From: Thalassobium sp. R2A62
GTDB taxonomy: Bacteria > Pseudomonadota > Alphaproteobacteria > Rhodobacterales > Rhodobacteraceae
Reading direction: 5' to 3'
Length of the DNA stretch: 64,000 nucleotides
Assembly: GCF_000161835.1 (NCBI RefSeq)
Contig: NZ_GG697169.2
Span: forward strand, 3,398,267-3,462,266
Every line of letters begins with the position of its first letter. The stretch's first letter is position 1. The position numbers were made by a program, and so were the translations under genes. The notes beneath the pieces were generated by a model that was not told where the DNA came from, made no database searches, and saw nothing but the letters and a program-made list of their open reading frames with translations. Shown piece after piece: positions 26,217-35,050 of the stretch.

Positions 26217-27584
26217 GGCGCTGATTTCGACTGTGTTTCGGCCGGCGTTTTTGGCCGAATACAAAGCCGCGTCCGCGCGACCAAAAAGATGGTCAAACGG
26301 CGGAGTTAACAGGGCTTCATCCCCGCTCATCGCGACACCAATGCTTAGGGTCACGGGCACGGGCATGCCCAGTTGGGGAATATGAAACGGAGTATCATCG
26401 ACGACTGACCTCAACCGTTGGGCCGCAATTTCGGCTTCCTCTTGGGTTGTCTCAGGCAAAGTCACTAGAAATTCTTCGCCCCCGACACGCGCGATCAGAT
26501 CAATCAGTCGCAAGTTGTTGCGCAACCGGCGTGCGACCTCGATCAAAACAGCGTCGCCTGCTCGGTGTCCATATTTGTCGTTCACTGATTTAAAGTGATC
26601 GATATCCAACATCATCACTGCAAATTCGCGACCAGATTCTTTGGCCCTTTCCGCGATACGTTCCAAATGGGGCATCGCATAACGGCGATTGAACAGGCCG
26701 GTCAACGGATCGGTTACCGCAGCATTCAAGCCGTCACTCACACCTTTGCGCAGCCGGTCTTGCTGTTGCTTTCGTCGGACCTGAGTGTGAATGCGAAGTC
26801 TCAGCTCTTGATCCTCAAACGGATAGGGCAAAACATCGTTTGCCCCCAAATCCAATGCCATGGCAGCGATATCCGGTTGGGTGTCGGATAAAACAACGAC
26901 GATCGTAGCCAATCGGGTGTCCTTTCGGCTTCGCAGTTCTGAGACCAATTGCATTGCGCGTACTGTCGACAGGCTCGCGGCATCGAGCACGAAAACATCT
27001 GAATGAGAGGCCCCACTGCCAACTTCGAACACATCGTCGATATGCAATTTGATGGTCTTTATGCCACTTACAGAGGTCAAGACAGACGTCCATCGTTGAG
27101 ACGCCGCAGGAGGCGCGGTAATCAGGGAAACGGTGCTAGGGGCCTCAAAATTCGTGGCTTGTTCCGCGAACCCGAGCGCGCGTTTGGTGTCGTCGCGCAG
27201 CTTTAGTTCCGATGCTGCGTCCTTTGCGCGAAGCAGACTGCGAATTCGGGCCAACAGCAATGTTTCGTTCAGCGGTTTGAGCAGAACCTCATCGGCACCG
27301 GCGGCAAAGGCTGCGATCTTGTCGTCGCTGCTTTCGTGGGTCGCGGTGACGATGATCGGTACATCGGGAAATGACGTGCGGATATGCTGGCACAATGTGA
27401 CAGCCCCCAAATCAGGAAAACCAAGATCCATGACAACAACGTCTGGGCATTTTTGATCAATCTGGGCAATCGCGTCTTTGACGGACATGCTTTGTACAAC
27501 GTCATATTTTGCGGACGCCAGTTTGACCTTCAGGACGATACGGTTGGTGGCAACTTCGTCAACAATCAGCACCTGTCCCGACAT
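26205..27584 (-). CDS. pleD: PleD-like response regulator diguanylate cyclase
   Basis: 459 residues arranged as receiver-receiver-GGDEF, the PleD order. Receiver 1 has phospho-acceptor Asp53 ('VVVMDLGFPD') and the KP pair near 103. Receiver 2 (about 150-270) is an adaptor. The cyclase domain has GGEEF at 368-372 and an inhibitory site Arg359-x-x-Asp362 five residues before it, so it should make c-di-GMP and be inhibited by its product. In Caulobacter this protein governs the swarmer to stalked change. Single gene, divergent (107 bp gap) from the DUF3572 gene. No partner kinase (DivJ/PleC) in the window. Confidence 0.93.
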   Translation of the reverse strand: MSGQVLIVDEVATNRIVLKVKLASAKYDVVQSMSVKDAIAQIDQKCPDVVVMDLGFPDLGAVTLCQHIRTSFPDVPIIVTATHESSDDKIAAFAAGADEVLLKPLNETLLLARIRSLLRAKDAASELKLRDDTKRALGFAEQATNFEAPSTVSLITAPPAASQRWTSVLTSVSGIKTIKLHIDDVFEVGSGASHSDVFVLDAASLSTVRAMQLVSELRSRKDTRLATIVVVLSDTQPDIAAMALDLGANDVLPYPFEDQELRLRIHTQVRRKQQQDRLRKGVSDGLNAAVTDPLTGLFNRRYAMPHLERIAERAKESGREFAVMMLDIDHFKSVNDKYGHRAGDAVLIEVARRLRNNLRLIDLIARVGGEEFLVTLPETTQEEAEIAAQRLRSVVDDTPFHIPQLGMPVPVTLSIGVAMSGDEALLTPPFDHLFGRADAALYSAKNAGRNTVEISASAA

Positions 27585-27691
27585 TCGTTTACGTCCTTTC
27601 CGACAGTAAGAGCGTCACCTTCTGTCTTTCCTTGGGGCCAATGTCGTGGCAAATGGTTAAGAAAGGGTTTCTGTTTGCGTAAGGAAAATGA

Positions 27692-27970
27692 ATGACACCA
27701 GCCGCTGCAGAGACAATTGGCCTACAGGCGCTTGCTTGGTTGGTCGGCGACGAAGAATTGTGCCCCGTCTTTATGGGATCGACGGGTGCCTCGGTCGACG
27801 ATTTGCGCGTTCGGGCCAATGATCCTGCGTTTTTGGGCTCGGTTCTCGAATTTCTGACAATGAACGATCAGTGGGTCATGCAGTTTTGCGATGCGAATGA
27901 ATTGAAGTACGAAATGCCCCTTCATGCGCGGTATGCCTTGCCCGGTGCGCAGGACGTTCATTGGACATGA
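27692..27970 (+). CDS. DUF3572 protein
   Basis: 92 residues, all helical in character, starting 'TPAAAETIGLQALAWLVGD', a typical DUF3572 start with 'QALAWL'. The tail includes 'SVLEFLTMNDQWVMQFCD'. These small proteins occur throughout the alphaproteobacteria next to phosphatase or receiver genes, with no known function. ATG at 27692 follows AAGGAAAATGA. Its stop overlaps the HAD phosphatase start (ATGA) and the two are an operon. Confidence 0.88.
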   Translation: MTPAAAETIGLQALAWLVGDEELCPVFMGSTGASVDDLRVRANDPAFLGSVLEFLTMNDQWVMQFCDANELKYEMPLHARYALPGAQDVHWT

Positions 27971-28695
27971 ATGTTAAGAAAGATCTCGGAATGGGTAACC
28001 AAGGCACGGGCATCAAGGGCGTTCTCTTTGACAAAGATGGAACGCTTTTTGACTTTGACGCCACATGGGGTGTTTGGGCTGCGCGTTTCCTGACCCAAGA
28101 GGCTGGCGGCGATCCGGAGCTTGCCCAAAGATTGGGTGATGCTGTCGGGTATGACATGGCGCAGACGCGGTTTCGAAGATCAAGCGTCGTTGTCGCGGGC
28201 ACACCGCGCGAAATCGCTGAACAATTGCTGCCGCAGCTTCCGTCTCAGCCCATTTCTGAGCTGATGGACCGGATGAACACGATGGCGCAACAGGTGCCGC
28301 AGGTCGAAGTCGTTCCATTGCACGAGTTCGTGCTGGACCTTAAGGCGCGTGGCCTGAAAATTGGTGTCGCGACAAATGACGCCGAAGCACCAGCTCGAAC
28401 TCATCTGGAACGCGCGGGAGTCGAAGCTCACTTTGATTTCGTCGCGGGATCAGACAGCGGATATGGTGGAAAACCATCGGCGGGGCAGTTGATAGCATTT
28501 TGTGACGCGGTCGGCCTGGCCCCCGAAGATTGTGCAATGGTTGGGGATAGCTTGCATGACCTATCCGCAGGTCAAGCGGCTGGAATGTTTCGGATCGGCG
28601 TCCTGACAGGCACGGCGACGGAACAAGATTTGGGGCCGCATTGTGATCTGCTCTTGTCCAGCATTGGCGCTTTAGGTGCGTGGCTCGACGCCTAA
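27967..28695 (+). CDS. HAD-family phosphatase, phosphoglycolate phosphatase-like
   Basis: About 242 residues from the ATG at 27967 (an in-frame TTG lies two codons earlier). HAD motifs: I 'LFDKDGTLFDFD' near residue 20 with nucleophile Asp, II 'VATNDAE' near 135, III Lys in 'GYGGKPSAGQ', IV 'MVGDSLHDLSAG' near 190. A four-helix cap inserted after motif I makes it a subclass I enzyme. It hydrolyses a small phosphomonoester, possibly 2-phosphoglycolate. Four-base overlap with DUF3572. Confidence 0.9.
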   Translation: MNVKKDLGMGNQGTGIKGVLFDKDGTLFDFDATWGVWAARFLTQEAGGDPELAQRLGDAVGYDMAQTRFRRSSVVVAGTPREIAEQLLPQLPSQPISELMDRMNTMAQQVPQVEVVPLHEFVLDLKARGLKIGVATNDAEAPARTHLERAGVEAHFDFVAGSDSGYGGKPSAGQLIAFCDAVGLAPEDCAMVGDSLHDLSAGQAAGMFRIGVLTGTATEQDLGPHCDLLLSSIGALGAWLDA

Positions 28696-28797
28696 TCCGA
28701 ACCAACGTTCGTCAAAAACGACACCAGATGTCGCCCGAGGCGCGGTAATCCCATTGTGACTATTGTCCGATCAAGACAGTCATAAGAGGAGAACCCG

Positions 28798-30357
28798 ATG
28801 TCTGATACTGGTCCCAAACGCCGTCGTGGCGGTGGCCGCGCTGGAAATGCCGCCAGACGTGGTGGCAATGTGATCGATCAGATGCCGTGGCGAATTCCTG
28901 TAAATATTGACGCCCCGACCGAACCATTGACCCCAGAGGGGGTAGAAGCGGTTCATGATGGTGCCATGCGCATTCTCGAAGAGATCGGGATCGTCTTTCT
29001 CAACGAAGAGAGCCTTGCATTGTTCAAAGAGGCTGGATGCAAAGTCGAAGGTGAAACCGTTAAGATGGGTCGTGACTGGGTCATGGAGATGATTGCTCAG
29101 GCCCCTGCAGAATTCACAATCACGCCGCGTAACCCTGCGAGGGCGTTGCCAATCGGTGGCAAACATATCTTGTTTGGAAATGTGTCTTCACCGCCCAACT
29201 ATTACGACCTCGAGATTGGGAAAAAGGTTCCCGGTAATCGCAAGCAATGTGCGGATCTGTTGCGGCTCACACAGTATTTTAACTGTATCCACTTTGCCGG
29301 TGGCTATCCTGTGGAACCGGTCGATATCCATGCCAGCATTAGGCACCTCGATGTTGTGCATGACAAACTGACCCTGACGGACAAAGTCGCCCATGCCTAT
29401 TCCTTGGGGCAAGAGCGGGTTGAGGATGTGATGGAGATGGTGCGTATCTCTGGCGGCTGGACCCATGAAGAATTTGAAGCCAGCCCCAAGATGTACACTA
29501 ACATCAATTCAACCTCGCCGCTAAAACATGACGTCCCGATGATCGACGGCTGCTTGCGGATGATCCGCAGAGGGCAGGCGGTGTTCGTGACCCCATTCAC
29601 ATTGGCAGGAGCCATGGCGCCGGTCACAATGGCAGGTGCCGTGGCACAGTCTATTGCCGAAGCGCTCGCCGCGATTGCGTTGTTCCAGTACGTCCGGCCG
29701 GGATCGGCCTGCGTTATCGGTACATTCACATCCAACGTAGACATGAAATCTGGTGCGCCAGCGTTTGGAACACCTGAATATATGCGTGCGACGCAAATGA
29801 CGGGCCAAATGGCGCGGTGCTACGGATTGCCGATGCGCGCCTCCGGCTCTTGTGCGGCTAACGTACCTGACGGCCAAGCCATGTGGGAAACCTCGAACGC
29901 CATGTGGTCAGCCGTTCAGTCAGGTACAAACGTAGTCTACCACGCTGCAGGTTGGCTCGAAGGAGGGCTGATCGCCAGCCCGGAAAAGTTTGTGATGGAC
30001 TGTGAAGTTCTGCAAATGATCCAACGCTATATGGAGCCCCAAATTTGCGACACCAGCGCCGATGGCATTGCTCTCGACGCTATTCGAGAGGTGGGCAGTG
30101 ATGGGCACTTCTTTGGGATTGAACACACCCAAGAACGCTATGAAACTGCGTTCTACCAACCGTTCGTATCGGACTGGCGGAACTTTGAAGGCTGGGATCT
30201 CGCCGGCGGCGTTTGGACTGCCGAGCGTGCGCATGGGATATTCAAAGAGATCATCGCCAATTTTGAAGAACCACCAATGGACGCGGGGATCAAAGAAGAG
30301 CTCGCCGCATTTGTAGAGAAACGCAAACGCGAAGGCGGAGCCCCGACCGACTTCTAA
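28798..30357 (+). CDS. MttB-superfamily corrinoid-dependent methyltransferase without pyrrolysine
   Basis: 519 residues in the trimethylamine methyltransferase (MttB) family TIM barrel. The frame is fully open with no internal amber codon, so it belongs to the non-pyrrolysine group, some members of which (MtgB-type) demethylate glycine betaine or other quaternary amines. The first 25 residues are a basic Gly/Arg stretch (KRRRGGGRAGNAARRGG) common in Roseobacter members. Conserved features include 'YFNCIHFAGGYPVEPVDI' and 'MASGxx-type' glycine turns ('MRASGSCAANVPDGQAMWET'). No corrinoid protein gene lies next to it. With the carnitine and sarcosine genes in this window, a methylated-amine substrate is plausible. 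Confidence 0.9.
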   Translation: MSDTGPKRRRGGGRAGNAARRGGNVIDQMPWRIPVNIDAPTEPLTPEGVEAVHDGAMRILEEIGIVFLNEESLALFKEAGCKVEGETVKMGRDWVMEMIAQAPAEFTITPRNPARALPIGGKHILFGNVSSPPNYYDLEIGKKVPGNRKQCADLLRLTQYFNCIHFAGGYPVEPVDIHASIRHLDVVHDKLTLTDKVAHAYSLGQERVEDVMEMVRISGGWTHEEFEASPKMYTNINSTSPLKHDVPMIDGCLRMIRRGQAVFVTPFTLAGAMAPVTMAGAVAQSIAEALAAIALFQYVRPGSACVIGTFTSNVDMKSGAPAFGTPEYMRATQMTGQMARCYGLPMRASGSCAANVPDGQAMWETSNAMWSAVQSGTNVVYHAAGWLEGGLIASPEKFVMDCEVLQMIQRYMEPQICDTSADGIALDAIREVGSDGHFFGIEHTQERYETAFYQPFVSDWRNFEGWDLAGGVWTAERAHGIFKEIIANFEEPPMDAGIKEELAAFVEKRKREGGAPTDF

Positions 30358-30448
30358 TCTATAAAGTGGTTAAGGTCTCTCGAAGGGCATAAGGCTTTTG
30401 TTAACATCCGTCGGTCATACCCGAACGTGGTAACTGTTTGGAGGTGTT

Positions 30449-31033
30449 ATGCACGGGCTCATAAATCGCGCATTTCAAAGTTTTGTGTGTGATACATATG
30501 GCGAAGCGATCTGGGAAACGATCGTGCGCAAGGCTGCGCTTGAGGTCACAACCTTTGAGGCGATGCTGGTCTATGATGACCAGATTTTGTTCGACATGAT
30601 CAGGGCTGCTTCAGAAACCCTCCAAAAACCGTGCTCGGTCCTGCTCGAAGACGTCGGTACCTATCTGGTGTCTCACCCGACCAGCGGTGGCCTACGTCGC
30701 CTGTTACGGTTCGGTGGCGATACGTTCGGTGACTTCTTGCTGACGCTTGATGATATGCCGGATTGGGCCCAGCTCGCATTGCCCGAACTCTACATCCCGC
30801 CCCTTGAGGTGCGCCAAACAGGCCCTGATGGATACCGCATTGTCGTTAATTCACCGCTGGCAGGGATCGCGTTTGGGATTTTGGGCGTGCTGCGGGCAAT
30901 GGCTGATGACTATGGAGCGCTTGTTCTTATGGACCTTGCAAAAGGTGAGACAGGGCTCGATCAGATTGAGGTCCAATTGTTAGACGTCAAATTTGCCAAG
31001 GCTCGGGAATTTGAACTGGCGCATAGCCAATGA
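30449..31033 (+). CDS. H-NOX-fold protein lacking haem-ligating residues
   Basis: 194 residues, the usual length of stand-alone haem-NO/O2-binding proteins, starting 'MHGLINRAFQSFV'. The region that normally carries the proximal haem histidine reads 'LLTLDDMPDWAQL', with Pro104 in place of His. The propionate-binding YxSxR triad is replaced by Val133-x-Ser135-x-Leu137. The only other His are at 2, 76 and 191. It should therefore not hold haem in the classical way, yet its partner is intact. Its stop overlaps the HNOBA-GGDEF start (ATGA). It may bind another ligand or act as a constitutive or protein-sensing module. Confidence 0.85.
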   Translation: MHGLINRAFQSFVCDTYGEAIWETIVRKAALEVTTFEAMLVYDDQILFDMIRAASETLQKPCSVLLEDVGTYLVSHPTSGGLRRLLRFGGDTFGDFLLTLDDMPDWAQLALPELYIPPLEVRQTGPDGYRIVVNSPLAGIAFGILGVLRAMADDYGALVLMDLAKGETGLDQIEVQLLDVKFAKAREFELAHSQ

Positions 31034-32067
31034 CTGTTCAATCTCATGATTTCAACGCTGATGTGTGCCAAGTGGATGCCGTCTTGGACGTTGTTTGCCC
31101 GATGCACGTGCGGCTCGGTGCAGGTGGGGAAATTCTGAACATTGGCCCAACCCTGCGGAAATGTTGGTCTCAACACTTTGCAATTGGTGATCCGGTTTTC
31201 GATGCGTTTTCGATGCTTCGTCCGCGTGCGGGTGACAAATTCAGTGATCTCATCGAAACGGCAGGGCAAAAACTTCACCTCGCATTCGTCGCGAACCCAG
31301 AGACACGTCTCAAGGGGGTGCTTGTACCGCTTGGGGATCAGCTGGGGTATTTGTTGACCTTGTCTTTCGGAATCGGCGTGATCGATGCGGTGCGACGCTT
31401 TGATCTGACGTCAGCGGATTTTGCCCATACCGATCTTGCCATCGAAATGCTTTACCTCGTCGAGGCCAAAAACGCGGTTATGGACGAAACCAAAAAGCTG
31501 AACCTGCGCCTTCAATCGGCCCGCGAAGCCGCTGAAGAACAGGCATTTGCAGATGCTTTGACAGGGCTTAGCAACCGCCGAGCTCTGGACCAGATGCTTG
31601 AGCAAACTCTGACCCAAGGCAATGATTTTGCATTGATGCAAATAGATCTCGACCACTTCAAAGCAGTCAATGATACGTTGGGACATGCAGCCGGTGATCA
31701 TGTGTTGACGGCAGTTGCCGAAATTTTGCGGGACGTGACACGTTCCGATGACGTCGTGACGCGGATCGGGGGCGACGAATTTGTCATTTTGTTCTTGGGG
31801 CTGGTCGACCGCGAACGACTAGGCACAATCGCGTCGCGGGTGATTGAACGGATTGAAGTACCGATTCCATTCGAAGGCGAGATGTGTCGAATTTCTGCGA
31901 GCGCGGGCACAACCTTGTCCACGTATTATTCTGACCCAACGGCGATTCAGATGCTCGCAGACGCGGACCGGGCTCTCTATCGCAGCAAGTCGTTAGGCCG
32001 CGCCCAACACTGCTTTTTTAAACCTGAACAAGACATAACCCTGGCGCAGCGCGCTGAAGACCAATAA
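31030..32067 (+). CDS. HNOBA-domain diguanylate cyclase
   Basis: 345 residues. The first 160 form an HNOBA (haem-NO-binding-associated, PAS-like) domain as in soluble guanylate cyclases: 'CPMHVRLGAGGEILNIGPTL' and 'RPRAGDKFSDLI'. A coiled coil (about 148-172) leads to a cyclase domain with GGDEF at 247-251 and an inhibitory site Arg238-x-x-Asp241. It makes c-di-GMP, normally under control of the H-NOX partner encoded just upstream. Since that partner lacks haem ligands, the input may differ from NO. Ends 15 bases before the tRNA region. Confidence 0.92.
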   Translation: MTVQSHDFNADVCQVDAVLDVVCPMHVRLGAGGEILNIGPTLRKCWSQHFAIGDPVFDAFSMLRPRAGDKFSDLIETAGQKLHLAFVANPETRLKGVLVPLGDQLGYLLTLSFGIGVIDAVRRFDLTSADFAHTDLAIEMLYLVEAKNAVMDETKKLNLRLQSAREAAEEQAFADALTGLSNRRALDQMLEQTLTQGNDFALMQIDLDHFKAVNDTLGHAAGDHVLTAVAEILRDVTRSDDVVTRIGGDEFVILFLGLVDRERLGTIASRVIERIEVPIPFEGEMCRISASAGTTLSTYYSDPTAIQMLADADRALYRSKSLGRAQHCFFKPEQDITLAQRAEDQ

Positions 32068-32081
32068 TTTTGGGGAAACCG

Positions 32082-32156
32082 TGGCAGCCCGTAGGGGAAT
32101 CGAACCCCTCTTTCCAGGTTGAAAACCTGGCGTCCTAACCGATAGACGAACGGGCC
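32082..32156 (-). tRNA. tRNA-Glu(TTC)
   Basis: On the minus strand the cloverleaf reads from 32156: acceptor GGCCCGT paired with ACGGGCT, D arm, anticodon stem CCAGG / CCTGG around the loop TTTTCAA (anticodon TTC), T arm GGGGTTCGATTCCCC, and an encoded CCA (32082-32084). It starts with a G1-U72 pair, as is usual for alphaproteobacterial tRNA-Glu. Confidence 0.97.
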
Positions 32157-32253
32157 ACGTTGGTAGGCGTGTGATTAGGCCAAGCCGCATGCGAGAGCAA
32201 GAGGATTCTTTCGCATTTTTATGGGTTTTTTTGACCATGCAAATTTTCGAAAA

Positions 32254-34002
32254 TTATGCCGGTGCTGCATCTTCTAATCGGAGCTGGACACGGTCTCTGC
32301 CTTGCCAGCTGTTGATTTCCAATCGACCGGCCAAATGAAACCGCGCGCCGCCATGTTTTTCAAGCGTTGGCCCCAATGGGCCATCAAACGCACCAAATGA
32401 AATCGCTTCGATCCTTGCCCCCATTCCGTCACCAAACGTGATTTTTAGGTGGCTGTCTCCAACCCGCTTGGCAAAATTAATTTGGACATCTGGAAATGCA
32501 AATCGGGGCGCAGAGGCGCCGGCTCCGAATGGACCAGCTTGTTCAAGCTGTGCGATCAATTCTGGTGTCGCGGCACTTGGCATCAATACACCGTCTAGTT
32601 TGAGATCTGATGGGCCTAGCTCACCGGCCCCTTGTTTGCCAAGCAACTCAGACAATCGGGCCATTGCAGGTTCTAATTGTGCGCGTGCAACGGTCAAGCC
32701 AGCCGCCATTTTATGTCCGCCGCCCTTGATCAATAGTCCTTCGGCAGCAACCCGCTGGATCGCGGCTCCCAAATCGATCCCGCTGACGGATCGACCTGAT
32801 CCTTTGCCTTCATCACCGTCTAGTCCGATCACGATGGAAGGCCGGTTTGTTTGTTCCTTGATCCGGCTTGCGATGATGCCGACAACGCCCGGGTGCCAAC
32901 CATCCCCTGCCGCCCAAACCAGTGGCGCGCTTTGATCACGTTGTTCCATTTGATCGGTCGCGGCGGCTCTGACTTGCCCCTCGATCTCGCGTCGTTCTGA
33001 ATTGAGTTGGTCGAGACGTTCCGCCAAGGCGCGTGCCTCGTTCATATCGGTGCTGGCCAACAACCGAGCACCCATGTCCGCCGCCCCGATCCGCCCCCCT
33101 GCATTCACGCGAGGACCTAGCAGAAACCCAAGATGATAAGATGTCGGAGCCGCATCCATGCGAGCGACATCCGCCAATGCAACAAGGCCGATCCGCTTGC
33201 GTTGTGCCATGACCTGCAAACCAGTTCTGACAAACGCGCGGTTAAGCCCGATCAACGGCGCTACATCTGCAACCGTGGCCAATGCAACAAGATCGAGCAT
33301 CGACATTAAATCCGGCCCTTTGACGTCGTCTTGACGCATCTGGCGGTTCGCTTCGACCAGCATCATAAACACAACGCCTGCTGCACATAAATGTGCCAGA
33401 TCGCCTGTTTCATCTTGCCGGTTTGGGTTGACGACCGAATGCGCGGGCGGAAGTGTTTCACCACCTAAGTGGTGATCCAAGACGACCACATCGGCGCTCT
33501 GAGCTGCCTCGATCGGGCCGTGAGACAGGGTCCCACAATCGACGCAGACGATCAGATCGTGTTGATCCGCCAACTTCTTCATCGCCGCATCGTTGGGGCC
33601 GTATCCCTCGTCTATCCGGTCAGGGATATAAAGCGTTGCATCGTGGTTCATAGCGCGTAGCCACGCCAAAAGAAGAGCTGCAGAGGCACCGCCGTCCACA
33701 TCGTAGTCGGCGAAGATGGCGATCTTCTCTCGTTTTTTCAGAGCTTGAACACACCGCAAAGCCGCGCGTTCCATGTCCAAAAGGCTACGAGGGTCAGGCA
33801 TCAAGTCCCGCAAGGCAGGCGTGAGAAACGCCGACGCCTCGGGTGCTGGTACACCGCGCCGGACGAGTGTCCGGCAAATTGGCAAGGGCAGATCGGAGTC
33901 TTGGGCCATCGCTTGCGCGAGACGGTCTTGGTCCGCGGTGGGACCAACCCAACGCCGCCCCGTGACCGAGGCGGCAACTCCGAGAAACCCGTTATCTACC
34001 AA
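32254..34002 (-). CDS. recJ: Single-stranded-DNA-specific exonuclease RecJ
   Basis: 582 residues. DHH-family phosphoesterase motifs: 'FADYDVDGGASAALLLAWL' (I), 'VCVDCGTL' (II), 'VVLDHHLGG' (III, DHH) and the DHHA1 motif 'GGHKMAAGLTV' near residue 440. It degrades single-stranded DNA 5' to 3' in recombination and mismatch repair with Mn2+/Mg2+. The start is a TTG at 34002 that overlaps the glpX stop by 11 nt; no ATG or GTG lies close by. Third gene of hom-glpX-recJ. Confidence 0.96.
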   Translation of the reverse strand: MVDNGFLGVAASVTGRRWVGPTADQDRLAQAMAQDSDLPLPICRTLVRRGVPAPEASAFLTPALRDLMPDPRSLLDMERAALRCVQALKKREKIAIFADYDVDGGASAALLLAWLRAMNHDATLYIPDRIDEGYGPNDAAMKKLADQHDLIVCVDCGTLSHGPIEAAQSADVVVLDHHLGGETLPPAHSVVNPNRQDETGDLAHLCAAGVVFMMLVEANRQMRQDDVKGPDLMSMLDLVALATVADVAPLIGLNRAFVRTGLQVMAQRKRIGLVALADVARMDAAPTSYHLGFLLGPRVNAGGRIGAADMGARLLASTDMNEARALAERLDQLNSERREIEGQVRAAATDQMEQRDQSAPLVWAAGDGWHPGVVGIIASRIKEQTNRPSIVIGLDGDEGKGSGRSVSGIDLGAAIQRVAAEGLLIKGGGHKMAAGLTVARAQLEPAMARLSELLGKQGAGELGPSDLKLDGVLMPSAATPELIAQLEQAGPFGAGASAPRFAFPDVQINFAKRVGDSHLKITFGDGMGARIEAISFGAFDGPLGPTLEKHGGARFHLAGRLEINSWQGRDRVQLRLEDAAPA

Positions 34003-34960
34003 TGGGATTACGATAATTCATGCGCCGGACAGACCCTGTTTTCGAACGCATCAGGATCGTCTCGGTCGTCAGGTACCCCGGTTCGCGTTTGATACCGGGC
34101 AGGATCGATCCGTCGGTCACGCCGGTTGCCGCAAAGATCACGTCTTGCGTCACCATGTCATCGCGAGTGTAGACGCGGTCAAAATTGGTGATTCCAGCTT
34201 TTGATGCACGACCACGTTCGTCGTCATTGCGGAACAACAAGCGGCCAAAGATTTGCCCACCCATACACTTCAATGCAGCTGCGGCCAGCACACCCTCGGG
34301 GGCGCCACCTGAACCCATGTACATGTCGATGCCTGTCGTTTCAGCCTCGGCACAGTGGATGATGCCCGCGACATCACCATCTGTGATCAGACGGATCGCG
34401 GCACCAGTTGTGCGAATTTCATCGATCATATCTTCGTGGCGGGGGCGTTCTAGAACGCAAACGGTGATGTCTTCTGTCGAGCAACCCTTGGCCGCAGCCA
34501 ACGCAGAGACGCGTTCGGCTGGGGACATATCTAGCGTGACGACGCCTGTGCGAAATCTGGGACCGATCGCCAGCTTGTCCATGTAAACGTCGGGCGCGTG
34601 CAGCATCGATCCGCGAGGCCCCATCGCGATGACGGTCAGCGCGTTTGGCATGTCTTTCGCGGTGAGGGTGGTTCCCTCCAGAGGATCCAACGCAATGTCG
34701 ACAGCTGGGCCTTCGCCGTTGCCGACCTCTTCGCCGATATACAGCATTGGTGCTTCGTCGCGTTCGCCTTCGCCAATCACGACAACACCTTGGATGTTGA
34801 GCAGGTTTAGCTGTTCGCGCATGGCATTGACCGCGGCTTGGTCCGCAGCTTTTTCATCCCCGCGACCGATCAACTTGGCCGAAGCAAGGGCAGCAGCCTC
34901 TGACACACGGGCAAGGCCCAATGACAACATACGGTCGTTAAAGTCAGCAGATTTCGCCAT
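33992..34960 (-). CDS. glpX: Class II fructose-1,6-bisphosphatase GlpX
   Basis: 322 residues. Sequence features of class II FBPases: 'VVIGEGERDEAPMLYIGE' (metal-binding Glu and Asp), 'DIALDPLEGTTLTAKD' (DPLEGT, substrate phosphate and metal site), and 'MGSGGAPEGVLAAAALKC'. It hydrolyses fructose-1,6-bisphosphate to fructose-6-phosphate in gluconeogenesis, needed for growth on organic acids and amino acids. It sits between hom and recJ; gap of 90 bp after hom, 11-nt overlap with recJ. Confidence 0.97.
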   Translation of the reverse strand: MAKSADFNDRMLSLGLARVSEAAALASAKLIGRGDEKAADQAAVNAMREQLNLLNIQGVVVIGEGERDEAPMLYIGEEVGNGEGPAVDIALDPLEGTTLTAKDMPNALTVIAMGPRGSMLHAPDVYMDKLAIGPRFRTGVVTLDMSPAERVSALAAAKGCSTEDITVCVLERPRHEDMIDEIRTTGAAIRLITDGDVAGIIHCAEAETTGIDMYMGSGGAPEGVLAAAALKCMGGQIFGRLLFRNDDERGRASKAGITNFDRVYTRDDMVTQDVIFAATGVTDGSILPGIKREPGYLTTETILMRSKTGSVRRMNYRNPIGR

Positions 34961-35050
34961 TTCGGTCGTCCTTTTAAACTAAACTACCCAGCGCATAGCC
35001 GCTTGTGTTCGCGTTGCGAACCCCCGCTTGAGAGGTTTAACGCTAACAGT

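Noticed and set aside
28757-28782. Inverted repeat TGACT/AGTCA before the MttB-like gene
   Set aside because: Only 5-bp arms 16 bp apart, which is expected by chance in a gap of this size.
28798-30357. Pyrrolysine-containing trimethylamine methyltransferase
   Set aside because: The frame has no internal TAG codon, so pyrrolysine is not used.
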